44,798 bases of DNA from Paraburkholderia tagetis (GTDB lineage Bacteria; Pseudomonadota; Gammaproteobacteria; Burkholderiales; Burkholderiaceae): assembly GCF_022213065.1 (NCBI RefSeq), contig NZ_JAKLJA010000047.1:1-44798 (forward strand). The letters run 5' to 3'. The stretch's first letter is position 1. Every line of letters begins with the position of its first letter. Both the position numbers and the translations under genes were made by a program. The notes below the pieces were generated by a model. It had not been told where the DNA came from and did not search any database. It saw only the letters and a program-made list of their open reading frames with translations. Of the stretch, positions 8,220 through 16,461 are shown piece after piece.

Positions 8220-8624
8220 TCAGGCGTTGCGCAGCGTCGGCTTGAGCGCGAACGCGCCGTCACCGAGCAGCGCCAGGACAGCTGCAGCGACCGCGAGGAA
8301 CACCGGGTACTCCCAGCCGCCGTTCGCGCTGGTGAACATCCATCCGTTGCCGAAGTGGACCGTCGAGGCCATGAACAGCTCGATCGCGGCAAGCGCGGCA
8401 ATGGCCCGCGCATACAAGCCCGTCAGCAACAGCACGCCGCCAACGATCTCGAACGCGATGATGGGCCAGGCGAGCCAGCCGGCAAAGCCGACGGATGCGA
8501 AGAATTTCGCGGTGCCGGCGGGCGTGAAGACGAGCAGCTTGGTCAGGCCGTGCGCGACGAACATGAGGCCGAGCGCGAGGCGCAGGAGGAGAGCGGCATA
8601 CGGGGCGGTGCGGGTATCGGTCAT
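8220..8624 (-). CDS. DoxX-family membrane protein
   Basis: A 134-residue protein with four hydrophobic helices typical of DoxX: LLLRLALGLMFVAHGLTKL (about 11-29), a helix around GWLAWPIIAFEIVGGVLLLTGL (about 48-70), AIAALAAIELFMAS, and a last helix VFLAVAAAVLAL. It retains the HFGNGW and NGGWEYP motifs of the family. DoxX proteins are often associated with redox or thiol stress and quinone-type detoxification operons. Its start overlaps the end of the upstream hydrolase gene (8621-8624), so the two are translationally coupled. Confidence 0.88.
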   Translation of the reverse strand: MTDTRTAPYAALLLRLALGLMFVAHGLTKLLVFTPAGTAKFFASVGFAGWLAWPIIAFEIVGGVLLLTGLYARAIAALAAIELFMASTVHFGNGWMFTSANGGWEYPVFLAVAAAVLALLGDGAFALKPTLRNA

Positions 8625-9313
8625 GATGGGCTCCGGTTGGGTGAGTCGAGAGTGATCTGCTGGTGGATCCAGCGCGAGAAGTCAGCCACGATGTCGGCGC
8701 TGAGCGTATGGCCGACGGGGTACAGGCGCGTGTCGTGCTCGACGCCGAGGCGGGTGAGCCAGCCATCGGCATGTTCGGCGAAGCTCACGGGCAGCTTGTC
8801 GTCATACTGGCCGTGCGCGATGAAAGCCGAGACCGGCGCGAGCCGGTCCGGGGACGCGAGATGCGGCTCGATCTCGGGCAGAATGCGGCCGCTCAGGATC
8901 GCGAAGCGCGGCACGTCTTCGGGCGCGGACAACGCGACGCTCGCGCTGAGGATGCCGCCCTGGCTGAAGCCGGCCATCACGGCAGGCCGGGCCACGGGGG
9001 CGTCGGCGCGCGCCAGCGAGCGCACCAGTTCGCGCAGACGCGTGCGGCTCTCGTCGGCCTGCCCGGCGTTGATGACGGGACCTTGTGCGCTGAAGCGGAC
9101 ATGGAACCAGGCGTGCTGTCCCGGGCCGAGCGTGAGCGGTCCGCGCACGAAGACGAGTTCGAGGCGAGAGTCGAGCGCTTGCGCGAGCGGCATCAGGTTC
9201 GTTTCGTTCCCGCCCACGCCGTGAAGCAGGAAAAGCCGGGCGGCCGCCTGGCCCGCCGCCGGGCGCAGGCGGAACGAGAGACCTGAGGGGATGTCGTTGT
9301 GCAGGATGTCCAT
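8621..9313 (-). CDS. Alpha/beta hydrolase (phospholipase/carboxylesterase family)
   Basis: A 230-residue serine hydrolase. The oxyanion region LFLLHGVGGNETNL comes first. The nucleophile elbow GFSQGG lies near residue 116, the acid in HGQYDDKLPV near 172 and the histidine in YPVGHTLSADIV near 204. Length and order fit the phospholipase/carboxylesterase family. It is the first gene of a three-gene operon that runs into doxX and the LLM oxidoreductase, and it is divergent from a LysR gene 175 bp away. The substrate is unknown. Confidence 0.87.
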   Translation of the reverse strand: MDILHNDIPSGLSFRLRPAAGQAAARLFLLHGVGGNETNLMPLAQALDSRLELVFVRGPLTLGPGQHAWFHVRFSAQGPVINAGQADESRTRLRELVRSLARADAPVARPAVMAGFSQGGILSASVALSAPEDVPRFAILSGRILPEIEPHLASPDRLAPVSAFIAHGQYDDKLPVSFAEHADGWLTRLGVEHDTRLYPVGHTLSADIVADFSRWIHQQITLDSPNRSPS

Positions 9314-9427
9314 GAGTCGAGGGGCTTCGATGGCGTTACTTCGCGCGCCAGGCCGGCGCGATGGCAGTGAGCTTCATGACTTGCGCCTTGCTTTCCGCGT
9401 GAGATGGGATGGGCAGATTTTATTGAT

Positions 9428-9458
9428 CACAGTAATGGAGATAAACTTGGGTACTGTG
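9428..9458. promoter_or_regulatory. Inverted repeat in the divergent intergenic region, candidate LysR site
   Basis: CACAGTA (9428-9434) and TACTGTG (9452-9458) form a perfect 7-bp inverted repeat with 17 bp between the arms. It lies 30 bp before the LysR start and between the divergent genes. Position and symmetry fit a LysR-type recognition and activation site; this is inference. Confidence 0.4.
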
Positions 9459-9488
9459 GATTGATAATCCCGACAAGCGAGACAATAG

Positions 9489-10400
9489 ATGGACCGAAGT
9501 CAGGAAATGGCTGTATTCGTCGCAGTCGTCGACGCGGGCAGCTTCGTCGGCGCCATCGATACGTTACGGATGTCGAAGGCGGCCGTGTCGCGCTATGTCG
9601 AATCGCTTGAGCAGCGCATCGGGGTGCGACTCCTGCACCGGACGACGCGCCGTCTGTCATTGACGGAAGAGGGGCGCCTGTTCTACCAGCGGGCGCGCGA
9701 AATTCTCGAGGCGATGGACAATGCGGAAGCCGAGGTGAGCTCGCGCACGCAGGTGCCTGGCGGGCTGGTGCGGGTCAACGTCCCGCTCAGCTTCGGCGTG
9801 TCGCATCTTGCCCCGCTATGGGGCGACTTCATGGCCGCCTGGCCGCAGATCGACCTCGACATCACGCTGAACGACCGCGTCGTCGATCTCGTCGACGAAG
9901 GCTACGACCTGGCCGTGAGGATCAGTACGCTGCCGGATTCGTCGATGGTGTGTCGCAAGCTGGCCTCGACCGCGATGGTTGTGTGCGCCTCGCCCGGCTA
10001 TCTCGCGCGCCACGAAGCGCCGCGCCATCCGCGCGATCTGGCCGCACACCGTGTGCTTGCCTACACGCATTTGTCCGGCCGCGACGAGTGGCACTTTCAT
10101 GGGCCGGACGGCAAGGTGCTGGTGCGCACGGAAGCCCGTGTGTATTCGAACAACGGCGACACGTGCCGCGCCATCGCGCTGCGCGATGGTGGCGTCATCC
10201 TGCAGCCGGACTTCATGATTGGCGAGGACGTGAAGGCCGGACGGCTGATCCGGTTGATGCCGGAATATCGTTCAATCGAACTCGGAATCTACGCAGTCTA
10301 TCCAAGCCGGAAGCAGTTGCCGCTAAAAGTGCGTTGCCTGATCGACTTCCTGTCAGACGCGTTTCGCGTACCGCCCTGGGACCTTCGCCCGGAAGCGTGA
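9489..10400 (+). CDS. LysR-family transcriptional regulator
   Basis: A 303-residue LysR regulator. The N-terminal winged helix-turn-helix (about residues 1-60) shows MAVFVAVVDAGSFVGAI, SKAAVSRYVESLEQRIGVRLLHRTTRRLSLTEEG. The effector domain has the usual VRVNVPLSFG start and FRGWLI-region equivalent IALRDGGVILQPDFM. Sequence style is that of the CrgA/AaeR-like subgroup. It is transcribed away from the hydrolase-DoxX-LLM operon and probably controls it. Confidence 0.92.
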   Translation: MDRSQEMAVFVAVVDAGSFVGAIDTLRMSKAAVSRYVESLEQRIGVRLLHRTTRRLSLTEEGRLFYQRAREILEAMDNAEAEVSSRTQVPGGLVRVNVPLSFGVSHLAPLWGDFMAAWPQIDLDITLNDRVVDLVDEGYDLAVRISTLPDSSMVCRKLASTAMVVCASPGYLARHEAPRHPRDLAAHRVLAYTHLSGRDEWHFHGPDGKVLVRTEARVYSNNGDTCRAIALRDGGVILQPDFMIGEDVKAGRLIRLMPEYRSIELGIYAVYPSRKQLPLKVRCLIDFLSDAFRVPPWDLRPEA

Positions 10401-10931
10401 GGCGTATCTGACATGATTCAAGTTTTGCGTGGCTCCGCAAAACGGGAGGTCGGCAAGCAGGAGGCAGGCTCTTCGACAAGCCTGACTGGGCTGGCGAGCG
10501 CCATTCGCTGTCAGGCATAGCCGGCGCGCTCCAGCAGAAACCCACAGAGCAACTGCGTGTTCGGCGTCAAGGAATGATGACACTGGGCGCCCGGCCGCCG
10601 CCTGGTACGCGCAGAAGGCCCATATCCGGTCGCGGATCCGGCGTCCGCCCCGGTTGATTTCCTTGAGCGCGTGGAATATTCGTAAAATCTAAAATAAACT
10701 TGCAAATTAGCAGAAAAATCCAAACATCATTATCGTCCCGGTGTCTCGCTCCGGGCGTGAGGCACCGTGCGTTGATGCACAAGGCACCTTGAGGTGTTGC
10801 CAGTCAGTGATACGCCCCTAATTTAATTGCTTCAGCCATTGTCCCCAGCCCGACCAGGTGTCGTTAAAAAATCTGATAAACTAAAGACTTTCCCGGTTAA
10901 TTCCGAAGAAAACCACGCGGCCGGAGGGTCC
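10401..10931. other. 531-bp intergenic stretch with one hairpin
   Basis: No gene is evident. Shortly after the LysR stop, TTTTGCG (10423-10429) and CGCAAAA (10436-10442) form a 7-bp hairpin with a 6-nt loop, a weak candidate transcription end. The part 10680-10880 is AT-richer and should contain the promoter of the AbiE pair; I could not identify a convincing -35/-10 pair. Confidence 0.35.
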
Positions 10932-11666
10932 ATGGCTAGCAAGACGCTTCAGCGCCTCATGGAGGAGGCGCCACGCGGGCAACCGCTCGACACGGAAATG
11001 CTCGGAGATATGGGCGTCAGCCCGGCTCTGGCGACCTATATGGTCAAGTCCGGCTGGCTGCAGCGGCTGTCCAAGGGCGCCTACCTGCTCAAGGGCGACA
11101 GCCCCAGCCGCGACGGCATCATCGCGTACCTCAGCCGGAGGGTGCCGGGTCTTCACGTCGGGGGCAAGACGGCACTCGACTGGCAAGGCGTGCGTCACAA
11201 CATCGCCTTCCGCGCGAAAGTCGTCCTCTGGGCGCAGAAGCCGTACGAGATCCCGTCGTGGGTTGAGCAGCACATGCGCTACTCGTTCCAGACGACCAAC
11301 ATCTTCGACAACGAGCTGCCTTGCGACACGGGACTCAAGCCCCTGCCGGGCGGCAATCCGCACGTGCTCGTTTCCGTTCCGGAACGCGCGCTGCTCGAAC
11401 TCGCCAGTGACATCGGCAAAGGGCAATCGCTGGAGGAAGCGATCAACCTGATGCCTTCGCTGAGAAATATCCGGCCGGCCGTACTCGGGCAGTTCATGAC
11501 GCACTGCAAGCGCGTCAAGGTCGTCCGTCTGGTTCGGGACCTGGGCAAGAGCAGCGACTATCCCTGGGGCGAGGACCTGCAGCGCTACGTCGAGCGGCTG
11601 GGCTCCGGGACGCGGTGGTCTAACGTGAACAAGGACGGTGAACGCCTTACCCTGAATCCAAAATGA
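10932..11666 (+). CDS. abiEi: AbiEi-type antitoxin (type IV toxin-antitoxin)
   Basis: A 244-residue AbiEi antitoxin/transcriptional autoregulator. The N-terminal winged-helix part (about residues 1-75) contains MLGDMGVSPALATYMVKSGWLQRLSKGAYLL. The C-terminal antitoxin domain contains LHVGGKTALDW and VSVPERALLELASDI. The ATG at 10932 follows GGAGGG (10923-10928) at ideal spacing; the frame is open upstream without a ribosome-binding site. It overlaps abiEii by ATGA. AbiEi proteins neutralise the AbiEii nucleotidyltransferase without stable binding and repress their own operon through upstream inverted repeats. Confidence 0.87.
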   Translation: MASKTLQRLMEEAPRGQPLDTEMLGDMGVSPALATYMVKSGWLQRLSKGAYLLKGDSPSRDGIIAYLSRRVPGLHVGGKTALDWQGVRHNIAFRAKVVLWAQKPYEIPSWVEQHMRYSFQTTNIFDNELPCDTGLKPLPGGNPHVLVSVPERALLELASDIGKGQSLEEAINLMPSLRNIRPAVLGQFMTHCKRVKVVRLVRDLGKSSDYPWGEDLQRYVERLGSGTRWSNVNKDGERLTLNPK

Positions 11667-12646
11667 ACGACATCTATCTCGACACGGTCCGCCTGCTCCT
11701 GTCGATCGCGCCCGACGTCTTCGACACACCGAACTTTGCGATGAAGGGCGGTACCGCGATCAACCTGTTCCTGCAGAACCTGCCCCGGCTGTCGGTGGAC
11801 ATCGATGTTGTCTACACCGATCACGTGCCGGATCGGGACGAAGCGCTCAAGCACATCGGGGAGGAGCTCGCACGCGCGAAGGCCGCCATCGAAAGACAGG
11901 GCTTCAACGCGAAGTACAGCCAGGCTGCGGCAAACGGCAAGCAAAAGGGCAGTGATGTAAAGCTGACCGTTTTTTCCGATGAGACATCGGTGAAGGTTGA
12001 AGTCAACTATGTCTTTCGCGGCACGCTGCTGAGGCCGCAGTCGCGCCAGCTTGTTCCGGCTGCACGCGAGAAGTTCAATGTCGACCTGGCGTTGCCGACC
12101 CTGCACGAGGCGGAGCTGTACGGAAGCAAGCTGGTCGCCGCGATGGACCGGCAGCATCCACGAGACATCTTTGATGTGATGCACATGTATGAGACGTTCG
12201 GTCTTCGAGATGACTTCGTCGATGCCTTTGTCGGCTACCTGGCTGGTCACGACAGGCCTGTTCACGAGTTGCTTGGCGCAAGACCGAAGTCGCTGGAGTC
12301 GGCGCATGACGCGGAGTTCGCCGGCATGACGCTTGAGGAGGTCTCTGTCGATACGCTCCATACGATTCAGGCACGACTCCATCACGAGCTTCCCCGGGCG
12401 CTCTCGCAACGGCATCGCGAGTTTCTCCTTTCGCTCGTGCGGCTGGCCCCCGACTGGGGCCTCATGCCATACGCGCACCTGAAGGACATGCCGGCCATCC
12501 GGTGGAAGCTCCAGAATCTTGAGAAGCTCGAGAACAGGAATTCCGGGAAATTTGAGGCCCAGGAACGGTTGCTGAGGGGGTGCTTCGATGACCTGGGCGC
12601 GGTTGATGACGCCATCCAGGCGGGGCAAGGAACGAAAACGCGCTAA
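11663..12646 (+). CDS. abiEii: AbiEii nucleotidyltransferase toxin
   Basis: A 327-residue toxin of the AbiEii/MenT-like nucleotidyltransferase family. The nucleotidyltransferase motif is clear: GGTAINLF (residues 29-36) followed by LSVDIDVVY with Asp46 and Asp48. Later family motifs are SVKVEVNYV (about 115) and the LYGSKLVAAMDRQHPRDIFDV segment (about 152-172), which carries the conserved Lys and Asp. The start overlaps abiEi. AbiE pairs act in abortive phage infection and plasmid or island maintenance. Its position next to repeats and a catabolic cluster suggests a stabilising module. Confidence 0.88.
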   Translation: MNDIYLDTVRLLLSIAPDVFDTPNFAMKGGTAINLFLQNLPRLSVDIDVVYTDHVPDRDEALKHIGEELARAKAAIERQGFNAKYSQAAANGKQKGSDVKLTVFSDETSVKVEVNYVFRGTLLRPQSRQLVPAAREKFNVDLALPTLHEAELYGSKLVAAMDRQHPRDIFDVMHMYETFGLRDDFVDAFVGYLAGHDRPVHELLGARPKSLESAHDAEFAGMTLEEVSVDTLHTIQARLHHELPRALSQRHREFLLSLVRLAPDWGLMPYAHLKDMPAIRWKLQNLEKLENRNSGKFEAQERLLRGCFDDLGAVDDAIQAGQGTKTR

Positions 12647-12928
12647 CGGGTACTCGATGTACCCGGTTCAGATTCCAGGGCATTGGCGCGGGAACATCAA
12701 GGAACCTGCGCCTGGCAAAGCCGCCTGACCAGTCAAGACGCGCCAGACGAGACTCGATGATGCCGCAACCGGGCTCGATATTCGACGCGAACGAAAGCCT
12801 GTGCTGCACCGTGTTCCGACATAATAAGTACTACATATAGAACCTTGTAGCGGTTACACGGTAACGTCCGCCGAGCTAGGTGGCAAGAGCGAGTCTTCGG
12901 ATCGCATGCCTTGCGACTCGTGCGGACT

Positions 12929-13080
12929 CAATCGGCGTGTCGTCCCGATTCGGTCGCAGAGTGTGAGAGATGGGGGTGCCGTAGCGCGGAGGCTGGTGCG
13001 AACACAGAGAGGCGGTCTGGTAGAGAGGGGGAGTGAACCGGCAAACAGATCGATCGAGCGCAAAGCCTACTTAGAAAACT
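12929..13080 (+). repeat. Copy A of a divergent 152-156-bp repeat
   Basis: This segment is colinear with 32971-33126 over its whole length and I estimate 75-80% identity by eye. Both copies begin with an inverted repeat, AATCGG-N9-CCGATT (here 12930-12950). Both share the blocks GAGAGGCGGTCTG and GCAAACAGATCG, and end in CTACTTAGAAAACT. The surrounding sequences differ, so it is a discrete repeat unit: an insertion-sequence end, a MITE-like element or a structured RNA. No protein family was recognised in any frame. Confidence 0.6.
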
Positions 13081-13587
13081 TATCATAATAGCTCTGTTGT
13101 GCGCCACGTTTTGGGGTAACACTCGCGCTCGCGCAGGTTATAACCACTGCGTATCTCGGCATCGCGTGTCGCACGGTTGCTGCCTTTGCACCCATATCCG
13201 TACTCCGCAATCCCACGCCACGATCATTTCTGGTCACCCGGCTGTCCATTGCATTTAACCTAATTGACACCCGAGGCGAAACTCGCAAGTCGAACGTGCG
13301 CCGGCGCGTCGCCAAGCGCGAACTGTTCTAGCGATCCATCTCGGCGAGCGAATTCAAGACGCTGTTCTGGAGTCTTCGCACCCTGGGCGGCCACCTCAGG
13401 AACAGTGAACAGACGATGTTTGTCTACTCCTTGAATAAGGGGCAAGCACGTGAAGGGATTCCACGTCTAGTTCGATTGATGGCAACGCGGCGCCAAGGGC
13501 GCGGCAGCCACGCAGCGTCGGGTCGCCCAGGCACGGCAGGGTGGCGCGTCGCGCTGCGTTGCCGTTTCCCTTCCCGCCCCGCCAGAT
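13081..13587. other. 507-bp stretch between repeat A and the moc operator
   Basis: No gene recognised. Short open frames on both strands lack family resemblance and ribosome-binding sites. It may be debris of an older insertion that placed the repeat next to the catabolic locus. Confidence 0.35.
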
Positions 13588-13617
13588 TGACGAAAAATCA
13601 TCAACGTTTCCGTTGAG
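13588..13617. promoter_or_regulatory. Shared operator-like element upstream of mocD
   Basis: A 30-bp element running from TGACGAAAAATCATCAA to CGTTGAG. It is identical at 27 of 30 positions to 18544-18573, the only other copy seen in the window. It contains ACGAAAA and TTTCCGT arms 10 bp apart and a smaller CAACG-N4-CGTTG palindrome. Its end overlaps the candidate -35 hexamer of the mocD operon, a place suited to repression by the LacI-type protein encoded at 17332-18396. Function is inferred. Confidence 0.62.
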
Positions 13618-13641
13618 CGCCTGGGGCCCGGGGCTTATGTT
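13613..13641 (+). promoter_or_regulatory. Candidate promoter of the mocDEF-like operon
   Basis: TTGAGC (13613-13618) and TATGTT (13636-13641) are 17 bp apart, each matching four of six sigma-70 consensus positions. The -35 hexamer overlaps the operator-like element. The distance to the GTG start of the first gene is about 60 bp. Confidence 0.4.
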
Positions 13642-13699
13642 TGATCCAACGATAATCACGCCGCCTTCAGACGCGGCGAACCGGATCAAGGAGACATAG

Positions 13700-14776
13700 G
13701 TGTCGAACACGCAAACACGCTCGCGCATGGCGTCTGCTGTAACGGGGCGCCAGGCTTACCGGCTCATTGGCGGTGCCGGAGAGGAGGCATACGCGGCGGG
13801 CCTCGTCAACGCACAATGGTACAAGTGCCCCGTGCCGCGCCCCACGATGAAAGCACTGATGCAGCGCGGCGACGCGCGCGCGATTCGCGACACGCTGATC
13901 TGGTACGCGGCGATCGTCGCGAGCGGCGTGCTCGCATGGTTCGCATGGCGCGCCCATTCGCTGTGGGCCATTTCCGCGTTCTTCCTGTACGGCACGCTCT
14001 ACTGCAGCCCGGCCGATTCGCGCTGGCACGAGTGCGGCCACGGCACGGCGTTCAAGACGCGCTGGATGAACAGCGTGGTGTATCAGCTCGCTTCGTTCCA
14101 AGTGTTCCGCCGCCCGACCGTCACGCGCTGGTCGCACGCGCGGCACCACACCGACACGCTCGTCGTCGGCCGCGATCCCGAGATCGCCGCGCCCCGGCCA
14201 ACCGACTGGATGGCACTCCTGCTCAATATCTTCGCGATCAAGCACGTGGCGGGCGAAGTGCCGAAGATCGTTTTGGCGGCGCTCGGCAACATCGGTGCGG
14301 AAGAAAAGTCCTTCGTGCCCGAGTCCGAGTGGCCGAAGGTGGTGCGCGAGGCGCGTCTGACGTTGATCGTCTATCTGGCCGTGATCGCCTCGTGTTTCGT
14401 GTTCCACTCGGTACTGCCGCTACTGTATATCGGCCTGCCGAGCCTCTACGGGGCCTGGCTCTATCTCTACTTCGGGCTGACGCAGCACGCCGGCCTGCCG
14501 GAGAACGTGCTCGATCATCGCAAGAACTGCCGTACGGTGATGATGAATCCGGCGTTTCGCTTCCTGTACTGGAACATGAACTATCACATCGAGCATCACA
14601 TGTTTCCGATGGTGCCGTTCCATGCGCTGCCGCGCCTGCATGAGACCGTCAAGGCCGACATGCCGCCCTCGTATCCGAGCAGTCTGGCCGCATACGCGGA
14701 GATCATTCCCGCGCTCGTGCGCCAGACGCGCGACCCGCAATGGCATGTGACGCGGCCCGTGCCCGAGACAACCTGA
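13700..14776 (+). CDS. mocD: MocD-like membrane di-iron oxygenase (fatty-acid-desaturase fold)
   Basis: A 358-residue integral membrane protein of the fatty acid desaturase superfamily. The three histidine clusters that bind two irons are present: HECGH (110-114), HARHH (146-150) and HIEHH (296-300). Hydrophobic spans lie at about 68-100 and 222-260. It is followed by a Rieske ferredoxin and a ferredoxin reductase, the arrangement of mocD-mocE-mocF in Sinorhizobium, which are needed to use the rhizopine 3-O-methyl-scyllo-inosamine, where the methyl ether must be opened. The start is GTG, set by AAGGAG (13688-13693). By family and context it should hydroxylate or O-demethylate an inositol derivative; a lipid substrate is less likely beside iol genes. 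Confidence 0.8.
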   Translation: MSNTQTRSRMASAVTGRQAYRLIGGAGEEAYAAGLVNAQWYKCPVPRPTMKALMQRGDARAIRDTLIWYAAIVASGVLAWFAWRAHSLWAISAFFLYGTLYCSPADSRWHECGHGTAFKTRWMNSVVYQLASFQVFRRPTVTRWSHARHHTDTLVVGRDPEIAAPRPTDWMALLLNIFAIKHVAGEVPKIVLAALGNIGAEEKSFVPESEWPKVVREARLTLIVYLAVIASCFVFHSVLPLLYIGLPSLYGAWLYLYFGLTQHAGLPENVLDHRKNCRTVMMNPAFRFLYWNMNYHIEHHMFPMVPFHALPRLHETVKADMPPSYPSSLAAYAEIIPALVRQTRDPQWHVTRPVPETT

Positions 14777-14836
14777 GCGTACATCGTGCGTGATCCGCAC
14801 GCCAACGAACATCGATATCACTGAAGGAGACACGAC

Positions 14837-15145
14837 ATGACCCAATGGATCGACGCGGCTGCGCTCGACGACATCGAAGACGAGGATGTCATGCGTTTTG
14901 ACCACGCAGGCCGCACCTTCGCCATCTACCGTGTGGACGATGGCGTCTACGCGAGCGACGGACTTTGCACGCACGAACAGGTGCACCTGTGCGATGGTCT
15001 CGTGATGGGGCACACGATCGAATGCCCGAAGCACAATGGCCGCTTTGACGTGCGCGATGGACGCGCACTCTGCGCGCCCGTCTGCGACAAGCTCACGACA
15101 TATCCGGCGAAGGTCGAGGCCGGACGCATCCTGATCGAGATCTGA
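14837..15145 (+). CDS. mocE: MocE-like Rieske [2Fe-2S] ferredoxin
   Basis: A 102-residue Rieske-type ferredoxin. Cluster ligands are Cys44 and His46 (LCTHEQVHL) and Cys63 and His66 (ECPKHNGRFD). It would carry electrons from the reductase encoded next to the oxygenase encoded before it. GGAGA stands 7 nt before the ATG, 60 bp after the mocD stop, and the next gene follows after 4 bp, so all three are co-transcribed. The close resemblance to MocE is by motif and gene order. Confidence 0.88.
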   Translation: MTQWIDAAALDDIEDEDVMRFDHAGRTFAIYRVDDGVYASDGLCTHEQVHLCDGLVMGHTIECPKHNGRFDVRDGRALCAPVCDKLTTYPAKVEAGRILIEI

Positions 15146-15149
15146 AATC

Positions 15150-16382
15150 ATGACTACGCAACGGGTCATGGCGATCGTCGGCGCGGGCCATGTGGGCGGG
15201 CGCGCCGCGCAGACGCTGCGCGAAACGGGCTGGCGCGGCGGCATCGCGCTGATTGGCACGGAGCGTCATCTGCCTTATGAGCGGCCGTCGCTTTCCAAAG
15301 GACTGCTCACGGGCGAGCGCGCTGCCGCGCAATGTGGCCTGCGCGAGCCCGAGGCGTGGCGCGAGGACGATATCGAGCACGTGGTGGCGACCGTGCAATC
15401 GTTCGATCCTGCTGCGCGCACGCTGCATTTGGGCGATGGCCGGACCATCGAATACGAAGCGCTGCTGCTCGCGACCGGCGGACACGTACGGCGGCTTTCG
15501 ATTCCGGGTGCGAGCGAGCCGGGCGTGCAATGCCTGCGCACGCTGGACGACGCGGCGGCGATCGGCGAGCGGCTCACGCCGCGCTCGCACATAGTGGTGG
15601 TGGGGGGCGGCTTTATCGGCCTCGAAGTTACCGCTTCGGCGCGCGCGCTCGGATGCGAAGTCACTGTCGTGGAGGGCGGCCCGCGCTTGATGGGGCGTGC
15701 CGTGCCGGCCGCGATTGCGGCGAGCGCGCAGGACTTGCACGCGCGCAATGGCGTGACGATTCGCCTGAATACGGCGCCGCGCAGCTTCGAGCGACGCGAC
15801 GACGGCACGCTCGCCGTGAGACTCGAAGCAGGTGAGGTCCTGAATGCGGATAGCGTGATCGTCGGCATCGGCATCGAGCCGGCAGACGAGCTCGCGCGTG
15901 TAGCGGGTCTCGAAGTCGAGCGCGGGATTGTCGTGGACGAAGCGCTTCAAACTTCGGCGCGCGGCGTTTACGCAGCGGGCGACGTCGCGGTGTTTCCGAG
16001 CCGGTTCGGCGCGCATCGCATCCGTCAGGAGACCTGGCACAACGCCGAAACCCAGGCGAGGGTGGCGGCGCGCAACATGCTCGGCGCGCGCGATGCCTAC
16101 CGCGAATTGCCGTGGTTCTGGTCTGATCAGTACGACCATCAATTGCAGGTCGCTGGCGAGCCCATGTTGGGCAGCCGCTCGATCGTGCGCACGCTGGACA
16201 GCGGTGCCCAGATTCATTTTGATCAGGATGGGGAAGGGCGGCTGGTTGGTGCAAGCGGCTTTGGCCTCGCGAGCGCACTCGCGAGAGAAATGCGCCTCGC
16301 GCGGATGCTGGTCGAGCGCGGCGCACCAATAGGCGGGGCGCAGTTGGCGAACCCCGAAGTCAAGCTAAAAAGCCTGCTCTGA
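15150..16382 (+). CDS. mocF: MocF-like FAD-dependent ferredoxin reductase
   Basis: A 410-residue NAD(P)H:ferredoxin reductase of the oxygenase-coupled type. The FAD-binding GAGHVG is at residues 11-16, followed by RPSLSKGLL. The NAD-binding GGGFIG lies in the middle of the protein, and the second FAD motif YAAGDVAVF in the C-terminal third. The C-terminal domain has the expected WFWSDQYDHQLQVAG. It completes a three-component electron chain: NAD(P)H to reductase to Rieske ferredoxin to the membrane oxygenase. Confidence 0.9.
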   Translation: MTTQRVMAIVGAGHVGGRAAQTLRETGWRGGIALIGTERHLPYERPSLSKGLLTGERAAAQCGLREPEAWREDDIEHVVATVQSFDPAARTLHLGDGRTIEYEALLLATGGHVRRLSIPGASEPGVQCLRTLDDAAAIGERLTPRSHIVVVGGGFIGLEVTASARALGCEVTVVEGGPRLMGRAVPAAIAASAQDLHARNGVTIRLNTAPRSFERRDDGTLAVRLEAGEVLNADSVIVGIGIEPADELARVAGLEVERGIVVDEALQTSARGVYAAGDVAVFPSRFGAHRIRQETWHNAETQARVAARNMLGARDAYRELPWFWSDQYDHQLQVAGEPMLGSRSIVRTLDSGAQIHFDQDGEGRLVGASGFGLASALAREMRLARMLVERGAPIGGAQLANPEVKLKSLL

Positions 16383-16461
16383 AAGCAGGGCAACGCGAAA
16401 CATCCCGCCGCGTGAACGACGCCCGAATGGCGAGGCGCCGACGCGGCAACACGGAGACACG

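Noticed and set aside
11585..12628. 347-codon minus-strand ORF antisense to the AbiEii toxin gene
   Set aside because: The plus-strand frame carries the nucleotidyltransferase motifs; the reverse frame has no recognisable content.
12929..13080. Repeat A read as the end of a group II intron or a resolvase site
   Set aside because: I found no intron domain V pattern or reverse transcriptase, and no resolvase gene or res-like triple site; the nature of the repeat is left open.
13396..13728. Minus-strand ORF over the moc operator and promoter region
   Set aside because: It overlaps the duplicated operator element and has no family resemblance, so regulatory DNA is the better reading.
13700..14776. 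Assignment of the desaturase-fold protein to membrane-lipid desaturation
   Set aside because: The Rieske ferredoxin and reductase partners and the operator shared with inositol genes fit the Moc system better, although the fold alone does not exclude a lipid substrate.
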